Source of the DNA: Cornus controversa
Taxonomy: Eukaryota; Streptophyta; Magnoliopsida; Cornales; Cornaceae
Reading direction: 5' to 3'
Assembly: GCA_026545225.1 (NCBI GenBank)
Contig: CM048851.1
Coordinates: forward strand, 33,045,956-33,109,955
Length of the DNA stretch: 64,000 nt
A model generated the notes under the pieces. That model was given only the letters and a program-made list of their open reading frames with translations. It did not search any database and had not been told where the DNA came from. This document shows, piece by piece, positions 20,141 through 29,701 of this stretch. The position numbers were made by a program, and so were the translations under genes. Numbering within the stretch: position 1 is the first letter of the stretch; each line of letters starts with the position of its first letter.

Positions 20141-21776
20141 GGGAGGCGATATTCTCACTCCCATTTTTACGATTGCACTCTACTTGCCTCTTTCTTTTAA
20201 ATAAAATGACAAAAAGGTTCTTAAACTAATTAATAAATCATCCCTATTTTATAAAGGTAATGTTACTCAAGTAGAATTCGTAAGCAGAATGTTTTACATC
20301 CATTGGATGCGTGTGGTGAGTGTATGTAGTGGGGCTACCACATGCATCCAATGGATGTAAAACATTCTACCTACGAATTCTGCCTGAGTAGCATTGCACA
20401 TTTTATAATAACATAACTACCCTTTATACTATACACATAAACTTTGTTTTAGCTTCTTTACTTTCTATATTACTTTTTTTTTTTTTGGTTTCTATCAAAA
20501 AATAATAATTTTTTACCTTCATTAGTACCTTTTTTTTTTGCTCCTGTCAAAAGAGATAACTTTTTCTTAGGTTTTTATTTTTATTTTTTTTATCCTATCA
20601 AAAGAGATAATTTATTCAACAAAACTATATTACTTTTTTTTTTTCGGTCATTCCAAAAGAGAGAATTTATTCAATAAAGATAACTTCTTTTTGGGTCCTC
20701 TCAACAGAGATAATTTATTTAACAAAAATAAATTTTTTAGGTACTTTATTTTTGAGTCCTCTGAAAAGATATAATTTATTCAACATGATAACTTTTTTTT
20801 GAGTACTTTTTAATTTTTGGTTCCTGCTAAAAGAGATAATTTATTTAAGAGAGATAAAAAAAATTTGGTCTTGTCAAAAGATAATTTATTCAACATATGT
20901 CGCAATTTTTTTGGGTTATTTTTTTTCAAGTAATTTTGTTTTTAGTATTTTTTATTTGTTCTGTCAAAATAATCCCAAAACATTAAAGATTAGAGAGAGA
21001 GAAAAGATATTTAAAAGGGTAGTTTAGTATTTTGGAAAAAAGGTAATTATTCACATGTGAAGTTAAGGTTAGAAGTGACATTTCTTTTAAAATGGGAGTG
21101 CAAATAAAGAAAAGGGGAGTGTGAATATCGCCTCCTTTTCTTAAACATCATTTACTTCCCTTTAGTACTTTTTTCATTATCAAAAGCAAAATAACTTTTT
21201 TCTTGGATTTTTTTTTTTGAAGGGGGGAGATCTTGTCAAAAGATATAATTTATTCAAGAGAAATAATTTTTTTCTCGGTCTTGTCAAAAGAGATAATTTA
21301 TTCGAATAATTTTTTTTGAGTCATTTTTTTCTGTACTATATATAAATTTTTGTGTTCCTCTCAAAGGAAATAATTTATTCAACAGATAACATATTTTTTG
21401 ACTTGTCAAAAGAGATAATTTATTCAAAATAAATAAATAAAATTAGATCCTTTTTTTTAGTTCCTGTCAAAAGAGATAAATATTCAACGAAGATAATTTT
21501 TTTTTTTGGTCCGGTCAAAAGAGTCAATTTATTGAATATGGATAACCTTTTTTGGGTCCTCTCAAAAGAGAATTTTTTTCATGTATTTTTTTTTGTATCC
21601 TTTCAAAAGAAATCAAAGACATTAAATATTAGAGATAGATAGAGTGATATTGAAAGGGTAGTTGTGTAATTTAAAAATAATAATAATCATCCACTTATAA
21701 AGTGAGGATTAAGAGTGTCATTTTCTTTAAGATAGGAGTGCAAATGTAAAAAATAGGAGTGCGAATATCACCTCCC
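20141..21776. mobile_element. hAT-type element with internal tandem repeats, copy 2 (composite)
   Basis: The left end is GGGAGGCGATATTCTCACTC and the right end GTGCGAATATCACCTCCC. A perfect 8-bp duplication TATATTTA lies at 20133-20140 and 21777-21784. Unit A has the uninterrupted site near 2205. An additional right-end sequence (GTGAATATCGCCTCC, ending 21135) lies inside, so two family members are fused or nested. The interior (20460-21620) is an array of degenerate repeats of about 55-60 bp built on 'caaaagagataatttattca' plus poly-T. A separate MITE is inserted at 20255-20399. It is non-coding. Confidence 0.85.
20255..20399. mobile_element. Mutator-type MITE, 145 bp, nested in the hAT-type element
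   Basis: The element is nearly all inverted repeat: 'gtagaattcgta.gcagaat' and 'tgttttacatccattggatgc' on the left are mirrored on the right, around a short loop. A perfect 9-bp duplication ATTTTATAA flanks it (20246-20254, 20400-20408). The related element at 17535-18440 shows the uninterrupted target (on the other strand). A 9-bp duplication is typical of Mutator-like elements. Confidence 0.85.
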
Positions 21777-22066
21777 TATATTTATAATATGAATTCATAT
21801 AATATATAAATAGTGTGTCTGGTGTGTACCGTTTGTGTATATAGAGTAATGATCACTTGTTCTAACGGTGGGAAAAAATTCATCTACACCAAGCACACTA
21901 ACCATAATATGTGATTGCTAAATTTATTTTTGATAATTGTCATTTTTATATCAATCGCATCCAATAGATACTGTGCTTGGTTTGGATAAAATTCTTGCTC
22001 ACCGGTGAATAAGAGATTATTACTATATATACATATATGATCTATTATTATATTAATTTGTAGTGG

Positions 22067-22340
22067 GAATATAATATCGGGTTGGGACTTGGGGAATGGC
22101 TAAAGGTAAGAGAATTTGCTACAATAGTTTATAATGTTTGGATGGAACAAAATCACAGAATCTTTGGTGGGATACGACTCTCTTTTGCTAATATCCTCCA
22201 ACGAACTCTAAAATCAATAAGACTTGAGTTGATGTCTTGCTTCTTCCCCGACAAATTTTTACTAAATGGGAACTATTTCTTTTTGTAATTCCTCATCCTC
22301 TAAGGCTATTGGATTGATTGTGTCGTAGAGAAAGATGAAT
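22067..22340 (+). mobile_element. LINE 3'-end remnant, unit B copy
   Basis: An open frame of 68 codons (22082-22288) reads a tail containing IVYNVWMEQNHRIFGG and then SFANILQRTLKSIRLELMS. Plant LINE ORF2 proteins commonly end with a zinc-binding/tail region of the type 'IYHIWRERNRRIF', so I read this as the last part of a LINE with everything upstream lost (5' truncation is normal for LINEs). The frame ends NGNYFFL-stop, and no poly-A tail is visible. Unit A has a shorter copy at 2601-2880, so the insertion predates the duplication. Confidence 0.55.
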
Positions 22341-22639
22341 TTGGTTTTGCACTCTGTTCTGTTGTGCTTTGAGGAGTTAGCACCGAATTGCTTTGACCCG
22401 TGTGTGTATATATATATCTAAATTTAAATATAATATTGATATGTGATGCCTATCATAAAAATAAAGTTACTTTTTTGTTTCACAAGATTGGACTTCAACA
22501 TTAAAACTAAAAGGGTTTCAAGTTAAAATTTATATGAATTTCAAAAAATTACACGTTATATTTATTTCCAAACTTACTATTGTTGGGCTAATAAGTAAAC
22601 GCTTTAAAGAAAAAAATGCTTTCCTTTACCTTCTTTTTA

Positions 22640-24020
22640 TATTTACAAAAGAGATGTCCTTATATTTTGCTAGAAACAAAGTTGAGCATAAGGTCCTAGA
22701 AGAGGGTGTCGATCCCACAGAAACTACGTTGATATAATTTGCTAAAGGTCAAAGCTTGTTTCTTATTCAACTTACAAAAAGATTTTTGGTTTGTTTGTTT
22801 AAACTACTTGCAAAATGTAAATGACAATAAAATAAAGGAGTTTAACAAAATGGTAGAAGTTAGGGTCGAGACTTCACCACTAGCCTTATAACATGTCAAT
22901 TTCATAATAAATCGGATAATTTATATAAATGTGTACTAATTGACGCATTTGGCTTGTGGCCTACAATGACGTCGCCAAGAAAAATACATTCACCTTAAAA
23001 TAGTATAATCCATCTTCGATAAACGTAATCTCCCTACCTACTTACCTAAATGCCTAATTAACTAAGTGTAGCGAAATTACCATCTCTAAGCATGGACTGT
23101 GCAAATCTAGCTATGCATGTTATAATGAAAATTAGTACAAAGTCATCACTTGTAATTCTTCTGGAAATACAAGTGTTTGAAAATCATGTGAAGAAATCTA
23201 ACATTCTAAGATAAAAATGATGAATCAAAACACATAAACATACTGAATTTATAAACTTATATTGAATATAAGGGTCGAGACTAAGTGCATATACACAAAA
23301 TACATAAAAATCCCAATTTAGTACAATTAGAACATAGTTACAAAGCTAGGGTTTTGTCCAAACCCTAATGAAAGATTAGTTGATCATGTTGGGATGGAGG
23401 CACTTCATAGACAGAGATGAATCCATGCTCAAAATGGTCTTCAAGGCCTTACAAAGCCCTCTTTGAAGCTTTCCCTCTCTGTAACTTCACTTTCTCTCTC
23501 TAGGTTTACAAAATATGCTCTCTAATATATCAATATGGAATTCTTTCTTATATTACATCATTCATATATATACATCTGAGTTTAGGCCCAAAATATCACA
23601 GAAATTCCGTGCAAGGCTTCTTCCAGAAAATTTGAAACAAGTGGCCAAGCGAAAAAAATATCTTGTGGTAGGAATTTGAGATGCATTGAAATAAACATTA
23701 CTATGCATGGTCCTTGCGATGCATCGAAATGTCCATTTCGATGTATCTTAGCTCCTTGCTCTAAAATCCTTCAATTTCTTAGTTGCTTCCGGCTCCGACT
23801 TGACACGCAATTCACTAATCCTTGCTATAAACATTTAATTAAGTACAATCGGATTTGAAAATGCATTCTTGAATTGATAATGGAGTAGTAAGTTTGCTGG
23901 ATTAGAACCTGAAATCAACAAAAATACTAAAATACGTAAAAATAACACAATATGTGTATCTATGGGATTAAAACACGTAAATAAAAATACGAGAATATAT
24001 AACATTCAGCGCTTATCAGT
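22640..24020 (-). mobile_element. relic of a Ty3-like LTR, unit B copy (possible solo LTR)
   Basis: On the minus strand the segment opens with TGATAAGCGC (about 24019), as the Ty3-like LTR at 60230-61676 opens with TGATAAGTGC. The far part holds 'gagggtgtcgatcccacaga' (about 22700), again matching the later element (about 60315). No internal coding domain or second LTR is adjacent, which fits an old solo LTR. A 22-bp string 'agttttgctatcctttagtt' next to its outer edge is also found at 27611. It predates the duplication. Confidence 0.4.
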
Positions 24021-24505
24021 GAATAGTTTTGCTATCCTTTAGTTTGAGTGTATACAGTTCAATTTTTTGACAGAATTAAAATCGATTTAAACAATTTTTT
24101 AATTTTAATTCGGTTCTGATTCTTTACCGTTCCAATTTTAATTTTGTGCACACCTAGCCAACAAATAAACTATCGTATAAAAATGAGCCTATGCCCTCAC
24201 ACGCAAGCTAGGAACAACTAATTGCAGAAAAGTAAGAAAAAAGGAGCCAATGCTGGGAGTTAAAAAACTTTATGCAATGTAGATATAAGAGGGTATAATC
24301 AGGTCAAAGATAGCTTATAGTAAACATCCATGCATTAAAACATCAATTAACCAAAAGATAACAGGTGTACAATTCAACCATAATGGAAATGCATATATAC
24401 TACACATTAGCAAGATCAGAGGCCTAGGGGAACATGTTTAAAATCTCCATTGAAAAGGCACATTTCACCGGCATGGGATTGATAGATTTGAGATAAAACA
24501 CACAT

Positions 24506-24978
24506 AGTATAACCTCTATAAATTATTACTTAATAAATTAATAATTTTTTTTAAATAATAAATTTTGTCAGACTTGGATCAACGTACTAAATTAATAATT
24601 TTGTTAAATTGATAACATAATAGATTTCATAAATTTCCTTATAAATTTTTATAAGTCACACTTATTATATAAATTAATAATTTGGTAAGAAGTACATATA
24701 GAACTGACTATGATATTTTTTTGAAATATCAATCTAGTGTTGCTTATCTTTTCTTGAAATTTAAGTTTAGTTGGATCTCATTTTTAATTTTTCGTATGCA
24801 CTCAAAAGTTCTGAGGTTGTATTGAGAAACTAAAAGTTTCGAAAAAAAATAAATAATGTACATAAAATGTCTTGTAAAATTAATAAGTTATTAATTTACC
24901 AAAAAATCAACATCTTGCTTAATTAATAGAATTTATGTGATCCCAACACTATTAATTCATAGAAATAATACTGTAGTA
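24506..24978. mobile_element. AT-rich TIR element (MITE-like), unit B copy
   Basis: This is the unit B counterpart of 4948-5418. The left end reads 'tagtataacctctataaatt' and the right end 'attcatagaaataatactgt'. It is non-coding. The same position in both units shows that it was present before the duplication. Confidence 0.45.
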
Positions 24979-25267
24979 GTTGCAGAAACTAATTGAGAAA
25001 ACAAGAACATAATTGACAGTCTATTAATTCAGTGTTTAAGTACAGTGCACGAACCCAAATATTTCCCAAACTATTGATAGAGGGTTAGATTCAAAGGCAG
25101 CTCCAAATATTATATGTTGTATTTTTCAACGGTTCTGGTTTAAGGAACCATTGGATAAGGTTCAGTTCGGTCTTAATGAACTAAGAACCAAAACTAGAAC
25201 TGCATTAAATAAGTTTAAAATTAAAATCATAACTGCAGTGAATAATTGAATTCGATTCAATTCTTTG

Positions 25268-25632
25268 TGCACCTTTATTTACTGGATACCTTTTGTCTTC
25301 ATTTTGAAGTTCTATTTATACTTCCTTCTTCTTTTGGTGGCTTTGGGGATTTCCTGAGTGTATATCCCTCGTAGCATTTAACTTTGTTTCATTAATTTAA
25401 TCTTTCTTACCAAAAATAGAAAAAGTTAAATTGCTCGTGGACATGATTGAACCGATGTTTTTGAAAATGATACCAGAATACGTAATTATCCAATGTGCAG
25501 TCGCCTTCCAACTTTGGCTTGAAATGACATGCCAACAAGTTGAAACAATACAATGCCTCGTATTTTGGTGACAGCTTGCCGATTGAAAACCATTAGGGTC
25601 TACCATTTGTGAATAACGAAAGATCAATTCAA
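25268..25632 (+). repeat. orphan copy 1 of the subtilase upstream sequence, unit B
   Basis: This matches 5700-6080 closely and, more distantly, the region just upstream of both subtilase genes ('gtggacatgattgaaccgat', 'tgatnncagaatangtaatt', 'ttagggtctaccatttgtga', 'aataacgaaagatcaattca'). No subtilase coding sequence follows. The minus-strand open frame across it is accidental. Confidence 0.7.
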
Positions 25633-25659
25633 CGATCATGTATATTTTAAATTTCATGT

Positions 25660-26030
25660 CTTGATTTTTGACATTTGATTAAGAGCGTAAAAAATGAGAG
25701 TAAACGGTGAAAGTCAAATATCAATAATATTTATCACTAATTGTCTCTGATATATCATACATCACTAATCTCATTATGAAGTTGTCACGTTCCGATTTTC
25801 GTCACTTGATTAAAAGTGAGAAAAATGGGGGTAAAGAGTAAAAGTCCAATCGATTCATACTTATGAATCGCTCAATTTCAAAACTCAACTTCCTGTGTGT
25901 TTGAAATTTCATACTTAATCCATGAAAAGAGAATCCAAAAATACTCAATTTGAAAAAAATCACGCTCAACTTCAATTTAAAACGAATGAATTATGTCTAA
26001 TTGAAGTTTGGACCAATTTCGGAGCATATT
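25660..26030. other. 370-bp segment present in unit B, absent in unit A
   Basis: Unit A passes from 'atttcatgtt' straight to 'atgaatagtaatcacagtcc' (about 6100-6125), while unit B has 370 bp between the same points. The segment holds two similar blocks, each starting near 'ttttgacatttgattaagag' / 'ttttcgtcacttgattaaaa'. No coding frame is seen and no clear element ends. It may be an insertion in B or a deletion in A. Confidence 0.6.
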
Positions 26031-27332
26031 GTGAATAGTAATCACAATCCATTATAATTACAAGGACGATTGTATTTATTAAACTCTAATGAACCACCTC
26101 AATCACTAAATCAATGCGGAATCATAATTACCTGCATATGTTTACCCATGTATGATTCAACCTCAATTTTTTTAATACCAGAAATTAAGAGATGCACACA
26201 AACATGAGGCCATGTGATAATGCATATTTTATGTATATTTTTATTTCCTAAATTATATTCGTTAGCGTAATTTCTTATTTTTCTCTCTTGAATTTATGTA
26301 ATTGATATTATACATGTGTATATATATGTAAATTTAAATTTAGTAATGAAATGTTATATTGATGTCATCAGATTGGATTTCAAAATTAAGCTAAAAGAGT
26401 TCAAGTCAAAATTTATATGAATTTCAAAAAAATATAAGTTATATTTACTTCCAAACTCACTATTTTTGGACCAATAAAAAAAAAAAACATTAGGATGTGT
26501 ATCACCATCAGCTCTAGTCTTACCTTAAATTTGTAAAACTGTAACTCTCACTCCATTTTGCTTGAAATGATCAGCAACGATGGCCTAATAGCTAATACCA
26601 TGAACATGTCTCCATTCTTATCTCGAGTGCAGACCAAGGATTTTAGCTCAGGGGCATAGTGTATTTGGTGAGAAAAAAGAATTAGCATAACAAATATACT
26701 TTTTTTTCACATAAAAATGCAAACAAAAAAATAACAAAATCACTATCTTTCAATTGATAGTGTAGTATTCTTAATCTAATTCCATATCAATACTCATTTA
26801 AAGTGAAAAAAAAATTTATCTAAATACTAGTTGAACTATGAGCCATGTCAAAGCAATCATACTCTCTCTCCAAGCGCTTAATTAACAGATGCATCTCTTT
26901 GGTTACTTGCTACCCAACCCGATGTCTGGTTTAAGATCCAAAGCTTCGACCCCATCAAAGTGGGTGAAACGCCATCAACGTATGAATCTCTATAAAAGAC
27001 CATCTTTAGTTTTGTAATGAGGCAATTCAAAATCGACATTAACTATCTCACTGAATGACCTAATTTTTTTAAATAATTAGAATTTTACCAAATTCAGCAA
27101 ATTAAATGTCTTAGTTTGAGATGTACTTCTCAAACATTAAGAATATTTAAGAAATATCCAACTGAAACTTGAAAGTCAAAATCAAAATATCATTACATTT
27201 GGCTCAAAGATAGAAGAAAAGAAAAAAAAATAGAGAACTTAACAATCGCATAAGGTTCAGATTTGGATTAAAAGAGAAGAAAAGAAAAGATCAAAAAACA
27301 GAAACTTTGTGTTTAGAGAGAAAAGAGAGGAA

Positions 27333-27455
27333 ATGGATTTGATACACACTTATGTGGAAGATGAACGTTTCTTGTCATTGCTACAGAGTAAGGACTTGTT
27401 ACGTTATATCTTGCTCCATTTTTTTTCTTGTTTTCTAAAATGTATTGAATTCTAA
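27333..27455 (+). other. small open frame, possible first exon, unit B
   Basis: The ATG opens 40 codons beginning MDLIHTYVEDERFLSLLQSK. A donor-like GAGTAAGG falls inside the codons for QSK, after which the peptide becomes AT-rich nonsense. Unit A has the same sequence with one base fewer after the ATG. The start of the peptide looks protein-like. With the membrane-like stretch at 27585-27650 it could be the remains of a two-exon gene. I do not recognise it. Confidence 0.2.
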
Positions 27456-27539
27456 GAAAATTGAGTGTTTTTATTTTAAAAGAAGTGTATTAACGAAAAT
27501 AAAAAATAAAAATCTAAGGAAAGGGAGGGAAGGGGGCAT

Positions 27540-27718
27540 GTGTCCCTCCTGGTCACATGTGCCTGCTTGTCTCCTGCTTTATTTTTCGAGGGTGCCATTG
27601 GGTTGAGAGTAGTTTTGCTATCCTTTAGTTTGGCTGCTTCTGTGTTTACAGGATACCATTTGTCTCCATTTTTGAAGTTTTCTTTGGTAGCTTTTGGAAT
27701 TTTCCAGATATCACACAA
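27540..27718 (+). other. membrane-like peptide stretch, possible second exon relic, unit B
   Basis: One frame reads SLLVTCACLSPALFFEGAIG followed by LRVVLLSFSLAASVFTG, a plausible membrane segment, ending at a possible ACAG donor. The unit A copy at 9940-10078 keeps the same frame with few changes. The match of both copies is expected from the duplication and does not by itself prove selection. It shares 'gttttgctatcctttagttt' with 24030. Function unknown. Confidence 0.2.
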
Positions 27719-27962
27719 GCACTTTGTTTCCTTAATCTAATCTTTCTTACCAAAAATAGAAAAAACTAAAATACTTGTGGACATGATTGAACCGAAGTTT
27801 TTAAAAATGATAGCAGATTATAATTATCCAATGTGCAGTCGCCTTCCAACTTCCAACTTTGACTTGAAATGACATGCCAACAAGTTAAAACAATACTTGG
27901 AGACAGCTTGCCAATTGAAAAACATTAGGGTCTACCATTTGTGGATAACGAAATATCAATTC
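27650..27962 (+). repeat. orphan copy 2 of the subtilase upstream sequence, unit B
   Basis: This is the counterpart of 10050-10390. It carries 'aatctttcttaccaaaaata', 'gtggacatgattgaaccgaa', 'tatccaatgtgcagtcgcct', 'ttagggtctaccatttgtgg' and 'ataacgaaatatcaattcaa'. Compared with unit A it has lost about 30 bp around 'caatacttggagacagcttg'. No subtilase frame follows. Confidence 0.7.
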
Positions 27963-28723
27963 AATTACAATGTATAGTTTATGCTTATATATACAATGTA
28001 TAAAAAAATTCCTGTATTTCTCACCACGCCATTGGAAGTTAAGCCACTGAGCTTCTGAAAACCAGAATCCCCCAATCTGAAAATGACTTACAATCGTATT
28101 TTAATGTCACCACAAGCATGTGAAATTGAGCTTTATTTACCAAATTTATGATTTTTTTTTTGTTTACTTTTCTTGAAATTAGTTTATAAATTATTTTGGA
28201 AAAAAAATTAGTTTATAAATTCGCATACCCATGTAAAAATGTTACGGGTGCAAATAATGTGTCATGAAGCTCAATTCAAATTTTTTAAAGTTTGTCTCGC
28301 TTGTAATTTAATTAATGAACTAATGACTCCAATTCATGGCTGATTAAGTTGGATTAGTTTTAGATTGGTAATCTAATCAAATTAAACAGATTCAAAGTTG
28401 AAATCACTAAACAGAAACATCTGCAATTATATTTTACAATGACAACGGGATACAATAAAATAGGATTAACTGTTTATTGTGAACTATGGTTAAAATACCT
28501 GATAGCCCACAAGAGAAAAGCCCTATCGTTAAAACTCTCTCTTATAGGCTTGGGGTTAAAATACAAAATGATTGGACAGTTTAGAAAAGTCGAATTCGTA
28601 AACCAATATTTTATGAATTGCATCGGTTGAGATTAAATCTTTGAATTGAATTAGTTTATATTTTTACTAATTTGTAGACAATGAATTGAATTAGATTTAA
28701 TGTCTAATCCGATCCAATCAGTG

Positions 28724-29216
28724 TTGTTTCCTAGGATTGTGGTTATTTTATCTTCATTTAGATATAATAAAAAATATATAATAAATAATCTCAATGTTGT
28801 GTGATAAGTTACCTTTGAATGTGTTGATTGACAAATGTGTAATTGTGATAATAGGTCTTTCGTTTATTATCTTCATTATCAAAAAAATTTCATTCTAAGC
28901 AAGATCGTCCTACAATGTCAAAGTAATTGTTCTTGAACCGTTATAAAAAATAATTAGTTCAATAATTTATAATGGGAACTATGAGCATTTATTTAGTGTT
29001 GTAATGATGTACCTCATATCCATTATAATGATATCTCGCAAATTAGATGTCCCTTCATTGTTCTTATTAACTATGTTGAATGCATAATATCCTTCAATAA
29101 TGATTACTAAAGCATTTAACGAGAGTAAAAATTAAACTTATAGATTTATATATAAGAGAAAATATATATAAGGAGAGTAAAGAGTTAAAAGAAAACAAAC
29201 CTATAGTGTTTTTTTT
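28724..29216. other. unique AT-rich stretch without a gene
   Basis: The stretch begins where unit B stops matching unit A and ends at the TIR element. It has no open frame of note, no recognised motif and no repeat shared with the rest of the window. Confidence 0.6.
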
Positions 29217-29578
29217 GGGTAAAATGCTCTGACCACCCCTCAGGTTTCGATTTATTACTCATGGAAAATACTAGTGCATCTGACTAAGGTCAATCTCCCC
29301 CAGGTTTAGGAAACTATTTCTTGACACCCCAAATAAGAGATAAGCTCCGTTAAAAACTATCGGTTCAACTGCTTTTACTAATTTACCCTCTTATATTTAA
29401 TGATATTGTAATTGAACTTGCTGACGTCATAATGACGTAGACCCTCCTATACGAAATGACCTAAATACCCTTGATATTGGGGTTGAGTGAGCCCTATACT
29501 ATTGTATGAACTAGCTACTCAACAAAGGAAAGTACAGCATAAGTCCAATACGACAGGTTACTCCCTTATATTTATATA

Positions 29579-29580
<2 letters not shown>

Positions 29581-29617
<37 letters not shown>

Positions 29618-29701
29618 CATATATATATACATATATACAGTATATAAATAAATAAATATATATAGTATATATATACATATACATATATACAATATATATA
29701 T
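29581..29701. repeat. TA-rich microsatellite
   Basis: A run of TA repeats with interspersed C and G ends exactly at the 5' LTR of the Sirevirus-like element. The low complexity hides any target-site duplication on this side. Confidence 0.85.

Larger units (their letters stand above)
17026..28723. repeat. tandem segmental duplication, unit B (spacer part)
   Basis: Bases 17203-28723 follow 1-11165 in order. The lead-in at 17026-17202 ('gatataacgtctatatttga...gaaaccaatcttagt') matches 46266-46380 of unit C. Colinearity stops at about 28723, inside 'ccgatccaatcagtgttg'. The subtilase part of this unit resumes at about 41890, after about 13 kb of other sequence. Copy-specific insertions are 17535-18440 and 20141-21776. 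B also has about 370 bp (25660-26030) that A lacks. Confidence 0.9.

Noticed and set aside
20278-20390. Hairpin that could be a microRNA precursor
   Set aside because: The whole hairpin is bounded by a 9-bp target-site duplication and is better explained as a MITE, though small RNAs could still arise from it.
22534-22737. 67-codon frame ending VEHKVLEEGVDPTETTLI
   Set aside because: It spans the border into the LTR-like relic and is broken in unit A; no recognisable protein.
17036-28723. A third subtilase gene in the unit B spacer
   Set aside because: Only upstream-type sequence was found at 25430 and 27775; none of the catalytic motifs (DTGVWPES, GHGTH, GTSMA) occurs there in any frame seen.
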